Notes under the pieces: model-generated | Told to the model about the DNA's origin: nothing | Databases searched by the model: none | Seen by the model: the letters and a program-made list of their open reading frames with translations, nothing else | NCBI RefSeq assembly: GCF_030651835.1 | Contig: NZ_JAUSBX010000040.1 | Coordinates: forward strand, 1 to 54,528 | Length of the DNA stretch: 54,528 nucleotides | From: Methylicorpusculum sp. | GTDB taxonomy: Bacteria > Pseudomonadota > Gammaproteobacteria > Methylococcales > Methylomonadaceae | Reading direction: 5' to 3' | Program-made: the position numbers and the translations under genes | Part shown: positions 1-8,452 of the stretch, one piece after another | How the letters are laid out: every line of letters starts with the position of its first letter | How positions within the stretch are numbered: the first letter of the stretch is position 1

Positions 1-71
1 TCGCTGGTATGGCGGTGCTCGCATTCCAGCTCGTCGAGTTCTTCTTGTGTTAGATGGTAACGATTTGACAT
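1..71 (-). CDS. 5' end of an unidentified ORF, cut by the window edge
   Basis: On the minus strand an ATG at 71 opens a frame that runs off the window. It reads MSNRYHLTQEELDELECEHR and a few residues more. The acidic, helix-rich start resembles the N-terminal DNA-binding region of some transposases, but 23 residues are too few to identify a family. It lies head to head with the PEP-CTERM remnant, so it may belong to the insertion that separated that remnant from its gene. That link is inference. Confidence 0.35.
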   Translation of the reverse strand, partial: MSNRYHLTQEELDELECEHRHTS

Positions 72-245
72 AGGTTGATTATAAACAAATCAGTCGGTTA
101 TCGCCTACTCCTAAACCTAATTTTGATTTGCGAGGAGTATATATTAAGTAGCCAAGTACAAGTTGTCCCAATTCCAGCTGCTGTATGGCTGTTTGGGACT
201 GGTTTTTTAGGCTTATTAGGTTTAAAAAAACGTTCTCAAGCTTAA
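69..245 (+). pseudogene. orphan C-terminus of a PEP-CTERM (VPLPA-type) exported protein
   Basis: An open frame without a start codon ends at the TAA at 243-245. Its last residues read VPIPAAVWLFGTGFLGLLGL and then KKRSQA. This is the classic tripartite sorting tail recognised by exosortase: a VPxPA motif, one hydrophobic helix and a basic end. In the family, the tail sits at the end of a secreted, often exopolysaccharide-associated protein. Here only about 30 convincing residues remain, and the frame closes with a TGA at 66-68. The body of the protein is missing or lies beyond the window edge, disrupted by the neighbouring minus-strand ORF. Confidence 0.7.
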
Positions 246-261
246 TCTCATCGTCAATTAG

Positions 262-297
262 CAGATCGTCTGTACCGAATCAGATACAAACGATCTG
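262..297. terminator. possible terminator hairpin after PEP-CTERM remnant
   Basis: CAGATCGT (262-269) pairs with ACGATCTG (290-297) across a 20-nt loop, 17 bp after the stop codon. There is no clear T-run, so a terminator role is only suggested by position. Confidence 0.3.
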
Positions 298-496
298 TCT
301 TGAAAGCTTGGCTTGTTGGTTTTAATGGCTCATTTTTTTCATATCAGGTTTGCGTTAACAGGATCGGTCCCCTTATTCAAATTCTTGAGATTTATAGTAC
401 TTTAGAAACAAAATTTTGCCTGACAGTCTGGAGCGTAAAGTGTCGAAAGGACTGGTATTTGCCAGCATTAAAAATATAAATAGTGAATGTCGATTT

Positions 497-530
497 AGGG
501 TTTCTATGTTGAGATTAACATAGAAACCCT
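497..530. repeat. perfect 14-bp hairpin
   Basis: AGGGTTTCTATGTT (497-510) and AACATAGAAACCCT (517-530) form a perfect 14-bp stem with a 6-nt loop. No T-run follows on either strand. It lies 48 bp left of the IS element end. It could be a transcript end or a relic of a mobile element. Confidence 0.5.
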
Positions 531-578
531 GAAGCAATCACACTGTCAATTACGATTGTCTTTGAAGACTGTAGAATC

Positions 579-1358
579 AGGTTCTGTTGACGTTTTACCA
601 ATGGTGTAAGGTCACTCAATTTGTTTGGTATGAACAGAGCGGTATTGAGTGAGGGGAATGGAACCGGATATTGGTCTATTTAAGGCGATTTCTTTATGCC
701 TGTTTATGGATATTGCGCTCGAGGCGCAGTGGCGGCTACTCCCGCCAGCCTACGGCAAATGGAACAGTATTTTCAAAAGGTTTTCCCGTTGGTGCGCGAA
801 TGGCTCATGGGACAAACTGCTTGGCTTCGTGTCCGAAGGAGCTGATCTGTAAGACATTTCCTTGAATGGATCGAACATTAGGGCGCATGCCTGTGCCGAT
901 GGTGCGAAAAAAAGTTCAGCAACCGCGAGAGCCCTTGGGCGGTCAAAAGGTGGATTCGGCACTAAAATACATGCCCTCTGTGATGGCTTGGGGCTTCCCA
1001 TCAAATTGGCCCTGACTGGCAGGCAGGAGGCCAAATGCAAGCAGGCCATCTCCCTATTGGAAAACGTCGGGGCTTTGGAGGTTTTGGCCGACAAGGGCTA
1101 TGACACCAACGAGCTGCGGGAATGGCTAAAGGCACGGGGAATAAAAGCGATCATTCCGCCAAAATCGAACCGGACAGAAGAAATTGACTGCAATTATTGG
1201 CATTATAAGGAACGGGCATGTGGTCGAGTGCTTGTTCGGCAAGCTCAAGCACTACCGCAGAGTCGCCACCCGTTATGAGAAAAAAGCCATCAATTACATG
1301 GGGATGCTTTCGTTTGGGTCGGTTCTTTTATGGCTTCGATGAAACGTCAGAAGAACCT
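579..1358 (+). mobile_element. decayed IS5-family insertion sequence (IS427-like), about 780 bp
   Basis: The left end AGGTTCTGTTGACGTTT (579-595) matches the reverse complement of the right end AAACGTCAGAAGAACCT (1342-1358) at 15 of 17 positions. The pair frames the transposase remnant, whose stop codon touches the right repeat. Length and layout fit small IS5-family elements. No convincing target-site duplication is visible, which fits an old insertion. Confidence 0.7.
671..1342 (+). pseudogene. IS5-family DDE transposase, inactivated by frameshifts and a stop
   Basis: The protein can be followed through three segments. Frame 2 gives [14 protein letters not shown] at about 680-720. Frame 1 gives [19 protein letters not shown], an in-frame TAA at 850-852, then the core with HALCD and LADKGYDTNELREWLKARG. 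Frame 2 from 1217 gives VECLFGKLKHYRRVATRYEK and ends at the TGA at 1340-1342. The conserved Asp, Asp and Glu of the DDE site are in HALCD, LADKGYD and VECLFGKLK. At least two frameshifts and one nonsense codon make it non-functional. The N-terminal 40 or so residues are not recognisable. Confidence 0.8.
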
Positions 1359-1362
1359 AGCC

Positions 1363-1480
1363 TTAGTATGTATCAAGATAAGTATCCAAAATGGCTTCTA
1401 AGTCGTAAATCATCATCGGCTTGGCGAACAAGTACCCCTGGAAAGCTTTACAGTTAAGGCTTTTTAGTAATTCGAGTGCT
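1363..1480 (-). pseudogene. frameshifted-off C-terminus of the EAL domain
   Basis: Read in the alternative minus-strand frame, this segment encodes the normal end of an EAL domain, LNCKAFQGYLFAKP followed by MMIYDLEAILDTYLDTY, and a TAA at 1363-1365. Restoring one base in the CAGCACTCGAA stretch near 1480 (for example CAGCAACTCGAA) rejoins it to the preceding CDS. The real or ancestral gene is thus 1363..3089. It ends only 4 bp from the IS5-family right terminal repeat. Confidence 0.75.
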
Positions 1481-3089
1481 GTTTGGTTTCTATACCTTCC
1501 GCAACTACGCCCATGCCGAATTGTTGACCCATACTGATCATGATCTGGATCAGAAATGCATCATTGCTATTAGTGGGCGCGCGGTCGATAAAGCTGCGGT
1601 CGATCTTGATCTCCGTAAATGGCAATTGTTTTAGATAACTGAGCGACGAGTAGCCTGTGCCAAAATCATCCAGCGACAATGCGAAGCCGAAAGCGTTGAG
1701 TTGATCCATTTTGGCAATCGCGTCATCGACATTACGCAGTACAATGCTTTCGGTGAGTTCGAGCTTAAGTTTTGAACCGACAATCCCAGCCTGCTCGACA
1801 GCATTTTTCACAAGAGTGACGAAATTGTGCTGAATAAACTGAATAGCGCTGACGTTAACCGCGATTGTTAACTGTTTGCGAAATGGACATTTCTCCCATG
1901 CTTTAATCTGGGTACAGGCCGTTTCCAGCACCCACTGACCGATGGGTTCGATCAACCCGGTTTCTTCTGCTAAGGGAATGAAATCGGCTGGGGAAATCAA
2001 GCCTTTGTCCGGATGGATCCACCGAATCAACGCTTCAACACCCAAAGGACGGCTTTGACTGTCAACTTGCAGTTGATAATAAAGCTGAAATTGCTGCTTG
2101 CAGATGGCTTGTCGTAACGCATTTTCCATCGCAACTCGCTCTTCGAGGGCTTGTTGCATGGTGGGATCGAAGAACCTTAGCGTGTTACGACCGGATTTCT
2201 TCGCCTCATACATTGATGTATCGGCTTGAGTTAGCAAGTTATCCAGTTGACTTTTTTCGCCATGGAACAAGGCGATGCCGATACTGCAAGATGAAAAGTA
2301 CTCATGCTCGTTCAAGCTGTATGGCTGACTGAGCGCAGTGACAATTTTGTCCCCGACCAGTTTGGCCTGGATCGCCGCATGGTCAGGGCATTGATCCTGA
2401 TTTTCCAGAATCACCACAAACTCGTCACCTCCCAACCGGGCGACAGTGTCCTCTTCCCGCACGCTGGTCTTCAATCGTGTTGCCACCTGTTTGAGCAAAA
2501 TATCACCGTAATGATGACCTTTAGTGTCATTAATGTTCTTGAAATGATCCATGTCCAGGTAGAGCAAAGCGCCGTATTGTTTACTGCGTGCACTGGTTAG
2601 TAATGCGTGCTCCAGCCGGTCTATCAACAAGCGGCGATTAGGGAGCTGTGTCAGTGGATCATAAAAGGCCAAGTGGCGAATGGTCTTTTCAGCTTCGCGT
2701 TGCTGGCGACGAACTACGGCATCGCGTAATTCCCGCTCAATGGCTGGAGACAAGCGCGCCATATTGTCTTTCATGATGTAATCGCTGGCGCCGGCTTTCA
2801 TGGCTTTAACCGCTGCTTCCTCACCGATACTGCCGGATACGATGATGATCGGAATGTCGAGTTCGGTTTCGCGCACCATACGCAAGGCTAATTCGGAACC
2901 GAAACCCGGTAAGCTATGGTCGGTGATGATCACGTCCCATTCGTTGTGCTTTAGTGCGTTGCACAGCCCTTCGATGGTGTCGACCCGATTGATATCGGGC
3001 TGATAACCGCCTCGCTGTAGCTCCAGGCTTAATAAGATGGCATCGTCTTCAGAATCCTCGATTAACAAGACCGATAAAGGCTTTGTCAT
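1464..3089 (-). CDS. response regulator with GGDEF and EAL domains, C-terminus lost by frameshift
   Basis: A REC-GGDEF-EAL protein for phosphorelay control of c-di-GMP. REC occupies about residues 1-125 with phospho-acceptor D57. The GGDEF domain has an intact GGDEF motif (220-224) and an RxxD inhibitory site (REED, 211-214), so cyclase activity looks possible. The EAL domain keeps EALIRW, NVSA, ELTES, SLDDFGTGYSS, KIDRSF and EGIET. The frame then ends at KQHSNY. The other frame continues A-L-E-L-L-K-S-L and FQGYLFAKP to a stop at 1363-1365. One missing base near 1480 therefore removes about 40 residues, including the conserved Gln of QGYLFAKP. The start is the ATG at 3089, overlapping the upstream stop as TAATG, with GGGAGAA before it. 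A longer frame to 3134 lies inside the upstream gene. Confidence 0.85.
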   Translation of the reverse strand: MTKPLSVLLIEDSEDDAILLSLELQRGGYQPDINRVDTIEGLCNALKHNEWDVIITDHSLPGFGSELALRMVRETELDIPIIIVSGSIGEEAAVKAMKAGASDYIMKDNMARLSPAIERELRDAVVRRQQREAEKTIRHLAFYDPLTQLPNRRLLIDRLEHALLTSARSKQYGALLYLDMDHFKNINDTKGHHYGDILLKQVATRLKTSVREEDTVARLGGDEFVVILENQDQCPDHAAIQAKLVGDKIVTALSQPYSLNEHEYFSSCSIGIALFHGEKSQLDNLLTQADTSMYEAKKSGRNTLRFFDPTMQQALEERVAMENALRQAICKQQFQLYYQLQVDSQSRPLGVEALIRWIHPDKGLISPADFIPLAEETGLIEPIGQWVLETACTQIKAWEKCPFRKQLTIAVNVSAIQFIQHNFVTLVKNAVEQAGIVGSKLKLELTESIVLRNVDDAIAKMDQLNAFGFALSLDDFGTGYSSLSYLKQLPFTEIKIDRSFIDRAPTNSNDAFLIQIMISMGQQFGMGVVAEGIETKQHSNY

Positions 3090-3544
3090 TAGTTTCTCCC
3101 TGATGTAGGTGGAGGCGTATTGACGACCAACCAATACAAGCCTAACTGGCGCACTGCTTCCATGAACTGCTGAAAATCAACTGGCTTGCGGATGAAACTA
3201 TTTGCGCCGAGTTGATAGCTGGACAAGATGTCGCGATCTTCGCTGGAGGTGGTAAGAATAACCACTGGCTGCAGTTGGGTGCGAGGGTCGGAACGGATGC
3301 GTTTCAATACTTCCAAACCGTCCAGTTTCGGCAGCTTTAAATCCAGTAATACTACTTGCGGCTGGATATCGATATTGCGGTCGCTGTAAGCGCCGGTTCC
3401 GAACAAATAGTCCAGAGCCTCAACGCCGTCACGTGCAACCACTACATCGTTAAGAATATTGTTTTTACGCAATGCTCTTAGGGTCAGCGCTTCGTCATCC
3501 GGGTTGTCCTCGACCAGAAGGATAATTTTGTCATGGGTATTCAT
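3089..3544 (-). CDS. Rcp1-type single-domain response regulator
   Basis: A 151-residue stand-alone receiver of the Rcp1/CheY-like family that typically partners with multi-PAS or phytochrome kinases. The acidic pocket is VEDNPDD (11-17), the phospho-acceptor is D68 in VLLDLKLPKLDG, and the conserved Lys is K120 in IRKPVDF. It has no output domain, so it probably relays phosphate or binds a partner. The start has a clear GAGGAGT Shine-Dalgarno sequence. It lies 25 bp after the kinase gene and overlaps the GGDEF-EAL gene by one base, so the three genes form one operon and a likely phosphorelay into c-di-GMP control. Confidence 0.9.
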   Translation of the reverse strand: MNTHDKIILLVEDNPDDEALTLRALRKNNILNDVVVARDGVEALDYLFGTGAYSDRNIDIQPQVVLLDLKLPKLDGLEVLKRIRSDPRTQLQPVVILTTSSEDRDILSSYQLGANSFIRKPVDFQQFMEAVRQLGLYWLVVNTPPPTSGRN

Positions 3545-3569
3545 GCTTCACTCCTCGGAGGCACGTCGG

Positions 3570-4979
3570 TTAGGGATTCCCCGATTCGGGATCTTCGTTT
3601 GGCACAGTGAAATAAAATGTGGTTTTCTTGTCCAGTTCGCTCTCAGCCCAGATTCGGCCACCGTGACGGTGAATAATACGTTTTACTGTGGCAAGACCAA
3701 TGCCGTTGCCCTCAAATTGTTCACGATGATGCAGGCGTTGGAAGGCGCCAAATAATTTATCGGCGTATTGCATATCAAAGCCGACACCATTGTCGCTGAC
3801 AAAATAAATCGTCTCACCGTCTTGCTCAAAACTACCAAACTCAAGCCTTGGACAAGCTTGTTTGGCACTATATTTCCAGGCATTGCTTAACAAATTTTCC
3901 AGCGCGACCTTAAGTAATCCGCCATCGCCAGTGACTTGCAGACCGGTTTGCACAACGGTTTCAACATGGTGTTCAGGCGCGGCCTCCTGTAACTGTCGCA
4001 AAACCAGCAGCGCTAAATCGCTCAAGTTGATCCGTGAGCGCTTCAGCATGGCCCGGGTAATACGCGATAGTTTTAGCAATTCGTCAATCAGATCACCCAT
4101 CCGCTGACTAGAGGCCCGCACGCGATTGAGATAGTCGCGACCCGTATTATCCAGTTTGTCTTGATAATCTTCGAGCAGTGCCTGACTAAAACCGTCTATA
4201 CCCCGCAGTGGCGCCCGTAAATCATGCGATACCGAATACGCAAACGCTTCCAGTTCCTGGTTAACGGCCTCCAATTCGGCGGTACGTCTTTTTACCATAG
4301 ATTCTAGATGATTTCGATACAGCAAGAGCTCATCCTCGATCAACTTGGCCTCTGTGATGTCCTGAACAGTACCTATTGAAAGAACCGGCATATTCGATTG
4401 ATATAGCGTCTTGCCGCGTTCTCGAACATATTTGATAGCTCCATCGGCCATAAGCAAACGATGCACCATGTTGTAGGCCGAATGATTGTTGACTGACTCG
4501 GTGTACGTGGCATTGACCATTGCTCGATCATCGGGGTGAACGGCATCCAGAAAACCTTCGTAAGAAGCGGCAAATCGTGCAGGGTCGATTTCGAAAATAC
4601 GGAAAACCTCGTCTGACCACACTAATTGGTTCTGGATTAAGTCAAGTTCCCAACTTCCAATTTGGGCCAGCCGCTGCGCCTCCTTCAACGAAGCCTCGCT
4701 GGCGCGAAGTTTATCTTCCACCCGTTTACGCTCACTGATATCGCGAATAAATGAAAAGAAACGTCCGCCTGAAACTGGCATATACACTGTACTGACTTCC
4801 ACCGGCCATACAGAACCGTCTTTTGCACGATGTTGGGTCTCAAAAACAGCCTGTTTAGCCTCAATTAATTTCTGGATACGAGCCGCGATGTCCGATGGTG
4901 ACATGGTGACATGGTGGCATCGACATCCCTGAGGCTCATGGACGTCAACTCTTTTTGAGTGTAACCGGAGCGCTGGCAA
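3570..4979 (-). CDS. C-terminal half of split multi-PAS sensor histidine kinase
   Basis: This frame encodes the second half of PAS6 (from MSPSDIAARIQK), a complete PAS7 ending in DITEAKL, a HisKA dimerisation domain with phospho-acceptor His in SVSHDLRAPLRG, and a HATPase domain with the N-box ENLLSNAWKYS and G-boxes DNGVGF and GNGIGLATVKRI. It ends GNP, 25 bp before the response regulator. The first 25 residues from 4979 are an out-of-frame reading of the upstream gene. If translated separately, it would start near the ATG of MSPSDI at about 4905. Without the 8-bp duplication at 4895-4910 it is continuous with the gene above it, giving one kinase of about 1540 residues from 8221 to 3570. Confidence 0.8.
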   Translation of the reverse strand: MPALRLHSKRVDVHEPQGCRCHHVTMSPSDIAARIQKLIEAKQAVFETQHRAKDGSVWPVEVSTVYMPVSGGRFFSFIRDISERKRVEDKLRASEASLKEAQRLAQIGSWELDLIQNQLVWSDEVFRIFEIDPARFAASYEGFLDAVHPDDRAMVNATYTESVNNHSAYNMVHRLLMADGAIKYVRERGKTLYQSNMPVLSIGTVQDITEAKLIEDELLLYRNHLESMVKRRTAELEAVNQELEAFAYSVSHDLRAPLRGIDGFSQALLEDYQDKLDNTGRDYLNRVRASSQRMGDLIDELLKLSRITRAMLKRSRINLSDLALLVLRQLQEAAPEHHVETVVQTGLQVTGDGGLLKVALENLLSNAWKYSAKQACPRLEFGSFEQDGETIYFVSDNGVGFDMQYADKLFGAFQRLHHREQFEGNGIGLATVKRIIHRHGGRIWAESELDKKTTFYFTVPNEDPESGNP

Positions 4980-7900
4980 TAGTTGTCACTGACTTGAAGC
5001 AGACAGCCGTTGCTGTCAAACAACCAGAAACTGTCAGAGGAGGCTTCGATGACGCCACGATAAAATGCCTCCCGCTCGATCAATTTTTGTTCTGCCAGCT
5101 TGCGTTGAGTAATGTCCCGGACAATGGCAATGAAACGTGGTGATTCATTGGCGGGTGCCACATACTGCAAGGCAATTTCCACATTGATGTCGTGGCCGTC
5201 TTTGTGTCTATGTACCGTCTCGAAATGATGGCCGGAGATTTCGCCGGCCAACATCGGGGCAATCATGGTCCTGAAACGGGTTTCGTCAAATTCGGGTTTG
5301 ATATCCAGTGGCGTCATATCCATCATTTCATCGACTGTGTATCCGACTTGGTCGAATGCGCCTTTGTTGACGAAGAAAAACTTCAAGGTTAGCGGGTCGA
5401 ACATAAACACGCAGTCCTGGGTCAGATCCAGTGTGGTTTTAAAACGCTGTAATTCTGCTTGGATTTGCTTATTCTCGCTAATATCCAGACACGAACCTAT
5501 GTAACCTACGAACACACCATCCGCGTCATAACGCGGCAAACCTTGGTCGATGATCCACCGATATTCACCGTCATGGCGACTCAGGCGGTATTCCATAGAA
5601 AAAGGCTGCCGGGCATCAAAGGCATTAAAATAAATTGAAAGGCAGCGTTCTAAATCGTCCGGATGTACTCCTTCAGTCCAGCCGTTGCCCGTTTCCTGTT
5701 CGATCGTACGCCCGGTAAACTCCAGCCAGCGCCTATTAAACCAATCACAGCACTTATCGAGACCGGAGTGCCATAGCAAAGCCGGTGAGGCGTTGGCAAT
5801 CGTATCGAGTCTATGCAGCATTTGACGTTGTAGTTCTTCACTCCGTTTACGTTCGCTAATATCCAGAAATGACGCCATCATGGCGATGGGCTTGTCATTT
5901 GCGTCAAAGGCAAGGCTTGCCGAAATATCGACATCGAACAACTCACCCTTTTTATTTAGTCCTGTGAACTCCCCACGCCAAGACCGGCCGCTGTTTACCA
6001 GGGCCACCATGATTGCTTGTGCTTTGTTGGGATCCTGCCAAAAGACCGTCGCGGATTTACCCAGGATTTCCTCGGCGTTTTGATAGCCCCAAAGTGCTAC
6101 GAAACTGTCATTAACGTAAGTCAGGTTACCTTGCAAATCAGCCATGGCAATGGCATTTAGCGACGTCCGGATGGCATTATCACGAATACGCAAAGCCTTC
6201 TCGGCGTCTTTGCGTTCACTGATGTCGGTAACACTACCGCGGATCAGTTGGCGGCCGTCTGATGGCATACGCAATAGCCTAACTTCTGTAGGAAACGGTT
6301 GTCCGGCCGCATTGACATGGACAAATTCGAAAATAGGCATGCCTCCAGCCAGCGCCTCGTGAATTTTTTCAGAGGCAAAATCCATTGTCTGGCGGTCGTT
6401 GGATTGGGTAAGCGGCATGACATCTTTGAGTCCGCAGCGTAAAAATTCAGCGCGGGACATACCAAACATTTTCAGTGCTTCACTGTTGGCATCCACAAAT
6501 AAACAGGAGTCAGTATCCAGAACCACGATGCCCTCCGGGGCATATTCAACTTGAAGACGGTAGCGCTGTTCGCTTTCAGCCAAGGCTTTTTGTGCGCTCC
6601 TCAGTTCGCTGATATCACGCATCAACGTGGACAGGAATTGGATGTTACCCTCTTCGTCACGGTGCACCAAGATAACCTGAGAAACGGGGATTTCACGCCC
6701 ATCCGCGGCTAACAGCGCAGTTTCCCCCTGCCATGAGCCATAAAGTTTGGCGCTAGGTATCCCTTGTTCCAGGATCAATTCGTAAGCCCAGTTGGGATGG
6801 ACATCGGGAATATTCAGTTCGGCAACAGACCGGTCACCAAGCCCCAGCAAGGCGCGACCAGCGCGGTTTATATAAGAGATGTTGTTGTTTAGATCAGCGG
6901 TGCTGATAAAGTCAGTGGTTGTCTCCAGGATGGCAATCAAACGGCTGCGCTCAGTTTCGGCCATTTTACGCTGGTTTGCTTGCCGTCTCGATTCGGCCAT
7001 TACCAGTACTAGCAAACCAAGACCGGTTACCAGTGTAAATGACAAAGCGATTAACGTAGTCTTTTGGTTAGTATAAGCCTGGTTCTGTAGTTGCTCGACC
7101 ATTTTCGTTTCGGATCGGATGAAATCATCAATTTGTGTCCGGATCTGTTGATTTAAGTGTTCACCTTGGCCAGCCGCAACGGCTTTTGCCGCGTCCTCAA
7201 GTCCACGGTCTTTGCGTAACTGAATTTTCTCATCGCACAATTGGATACGATGCTTGATCAAGTATTTTAGTTTAGACAGCTTTTCCTGTTGATTTTCACT
7301 GCCAATCAATTGCCGAATTTCCGCAAGATTTGAATCTAATCGGTTTCGAGATGATTCAAGCGGAGCGATAAATTTTTCTTGGCCGGTCAGCACAAAGCCA
7401 CGGTAAGCGGAAATGTTGAATTCGATCTCGGTAGCAATATTTTCCAGTCTCAATACGATCTCGTGCGTTCGGATGTGACGGGCATTAACCTGAGACATAT
7501 GCCTCCAGTTGGCGACTGTGGCTGCGACGCACAGTAACAGCAATATCAGCGCAAAACCGAAAATGATGCTCGGCAGTTTTTTGCGTAATTTAGCTAATAC
7601 GCCCACGTCGATTGTGGCCGCTAATATGCCAGTCGACACAACCAGAAATCCCAGGACGGTATGGATTGCCATGGGTTTATATGCGGGAACAAACGGCACT
7701 GAATCAAAGCCTAACAGATAACCGAGGATAGTTATAAACGGCACTATGGCGAACACCAGCGTCAAATATTGGGCGATTGCCAGGGTTTGACGAGACCTGA
7801 GCAGCAAAAGCATACTGCCTAAAATTGAAAAGCCTAAGGCGGATTGCGGGGTCATCCGTGCCGGATGCAAATCATCAAAAGAAGCGCCGGGCGCTACCCG

Positions 7901-8221
7901 GAATAACAGTTGATCGACGCCAAGATCTTGGTCAAAAAGATATTGGCTGAGAGTAATGACTCCCAAGAGCAGCAGCAAAAAGGCTGCAGTTCTACTTAGC
8001 CGTTGAGGAATCCACCCGAATTGAGTGGCAGGCGAAATACTCAAGGCAATGCCGCTTAGCAAAAAACCGGCAGCGGTATTGGGTTTCATGGAAATTAATC
8101 CAGGCATTACGCTTTTTAGCGCAACGATATTAAACACCCAACCGCTTAAAACTATGAGCCCCAGGCCTGCGCTAAAAATCCCGGCTGCGCGGCTGATGAA
8201 CAATGGAGAAGTGAAATGCAT
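4865..8221 (-). CDS. N-terminal part of split CHASE3/multi-PAS membrane sensor kinase
   Basis: 1118 residues before a frameshift stop. The first 240 residues hold about seven hydrophobic segments. A CHASE3-like domain follows at about 245-385 (GFVLTGQEKFIAP), then another membrane helix at about 390-410. Five complete PAS/PAC units come next, ending at MRDISELRS, VTDISERKD, FLDISERKR, CLDISENKQ and VRDITQRKL. PAS6 is cut at LRDVDATMSP. The last 12 residues (CHHRTSRLVSRN) are frameshift tail. As it stands the product has a sensor but no kinase, so it could not signal on its own. The ancestral role is a many-input sensor feeding the downstream response regulators. Confidence 0.85.
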   Translation of the reverse strand: MHFTSPLFISRAAGIFSAGLGLIVLSGWVFNIVALKSVMPGLISMKPNTAAGFLLSGIALSISPATQFGWIPQRLSRTAAFLLLLLGVITLSQYLFDQDLGVDQLLFRVAPGASFDDLHPARMTPQSALGFSILGSMLLLLRSRQTLAIAQYLTLVFAIVPFITILGYLLGFDSVPFVPAYKPMAIHTVLGFLVVSTGILAATIDVGVLAKLRKKLPSIIFGFALILLLLCVAATVANWRHMSQVNARHIRTHEIVLRLENIATEIEFNISAYRGFVLTGQEKFIAPLESSRNRLDSNLAEIRQLIGSENQQEKLSKLKYLIKHRIQLCDEKIQLRKDRGLEDAAKAVAAGQGEHLNQQIRTQIDDFIRSETKMVEQLQNQAYTNQKTTLIALSFTLVTGLGLLVLVMAESRRQANQRKMAETERSRLIAILETTTDFISTADLNNNISYINRAGRALLGLGDRSVAELNIPDVHPNWAYELILEQGIPSAKLYGSWQGETALLAADGREIPVSQVILVHRDEEGNIQFLSTLMRDISELRSAQKALAESEQRYRLQVEYAPEGIVVLDTDSCLFVDANSEALKMFGMSRAEFLRCGLKDVMPLTQSNDRQTMDFASEKIHEALAGGMPIFEFVHVNAAGQPFPTEVRLLRMPSDGRQLIRGSVTDISERKDAEKALRIRDNAIRTSLNAIAMADLQGNLTYVNDSFVALWGYQNAEEILGKSATVFWQDPNKAQAIMVALVNSGRSWRGEFTGLNKKGELFDVDISASLAFDANDKPIAMMASFLDISERKRSEELQRQMLHRLDTIANASPALLWHSGLDKCCDWFNRRWLEFTGRTIEQETGNGWTEGVHPDDLERCLSIYFNAFDARQPFSMEYRLSRHDGEYRWIIDQGLPRYDADGVFVGYIGSCLDISENKQIQAELQRFKTTLDLTQDCVFMFDPLTLKFFFVNKGAFDQVGYTVDEMMDMTPLDIKPEFDETRFRTMIAPMLAGEISGHHFETVHRHKDGHDINVEIALQYVAPANESPRFIAIVRDITQRKLAEQKLIEREAFYRGVIEASSDSFWLFDSNGCLLQVSDNYCQRSGYTQKELTSMSLRDVDATMSPCHHRTSRLVSRN
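4895..4920. repeat. 8-bp tandem repeat that splits the sensor kinase gene
   Basis: ATGGTGAC occurs at 4895-4902 and 4903-4910, followed by the near copy ATGGTGGC at 4911-4918. Removing one exact unit restores a continuous reading frame, D-A-T-M-S-P-S-D-I-A-A-R, through PAS6. A gain of 8 bp is a +2 shift. Replication slippage is the obvious cause, and loss of one unit would revert it. Confidence 0.85.
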
Positions 8222-8377
8222 GTTACGACGCCGTTATCTGAAGAATATGAAATTCCTTGGCCAAGAACCGATTAAATCCTCAGGCAAGCATGCATCATCT
8301 GACAACACGAAGCAAGCGGTTATGGGTTTATTAATCCGGCGGTTAATTGCCCTCTTCCCCTTCGAAGACATTGCCCT

Positions 8378-8452
8378 TTAAAGCTTAGCCGAGTTTAGTC
8401 GGAACGGGATGCCGGGAAAAAATAGGATCCGGTTAATAGTCGTATTTTCCAT
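8378..8452 (-). CDS. possible small leader ORF upstream of sensor kinase
   Basis: ATG at 8452 opens a 24-residue frame, MENTTINRILFFPGIPFRLN and four more residues, ending TAA at 8378-8380. The mRNA just upstream reads AGGAGGGTAAGGAG, an unusually strong ribosome-binding sequence about 9 nt from the ATG. No homology is recognised, and the case rests only on the ribosome site. Confidence 0.25.
   Translation of the reverse strand: MENTTINRILFFPGIPFRLNSAKL

Larger units (their letters stand above)
246..578. other. gene-free stretch between PEP-CTERM remnant and IS element
   Basis: No gene is seen. It holds two inverted repeats, listed separately at 262-297 and 497-530. Confidence 0.5.

Noticed and set aside
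750-1094. Minus-strand frame of 114 codons
   Set aside because: It is antisense to the recognisable IS5-family transposase remnant and has no family features.
4905-4979. Start at 4979 for the kinase C-terminal half
   Set aside because: The first 25 residues are an out-of-frame reading of the upstream PAS6 coding sequence. True homology begins at MSPSDI.
8025-8381. Plus-strand frame of 118 codons at the start of the sensor kinase
   Set aside because: It overlaps the kinase N-terminus antisense, and its composition mirrors the hydrophobic helices of that gene.
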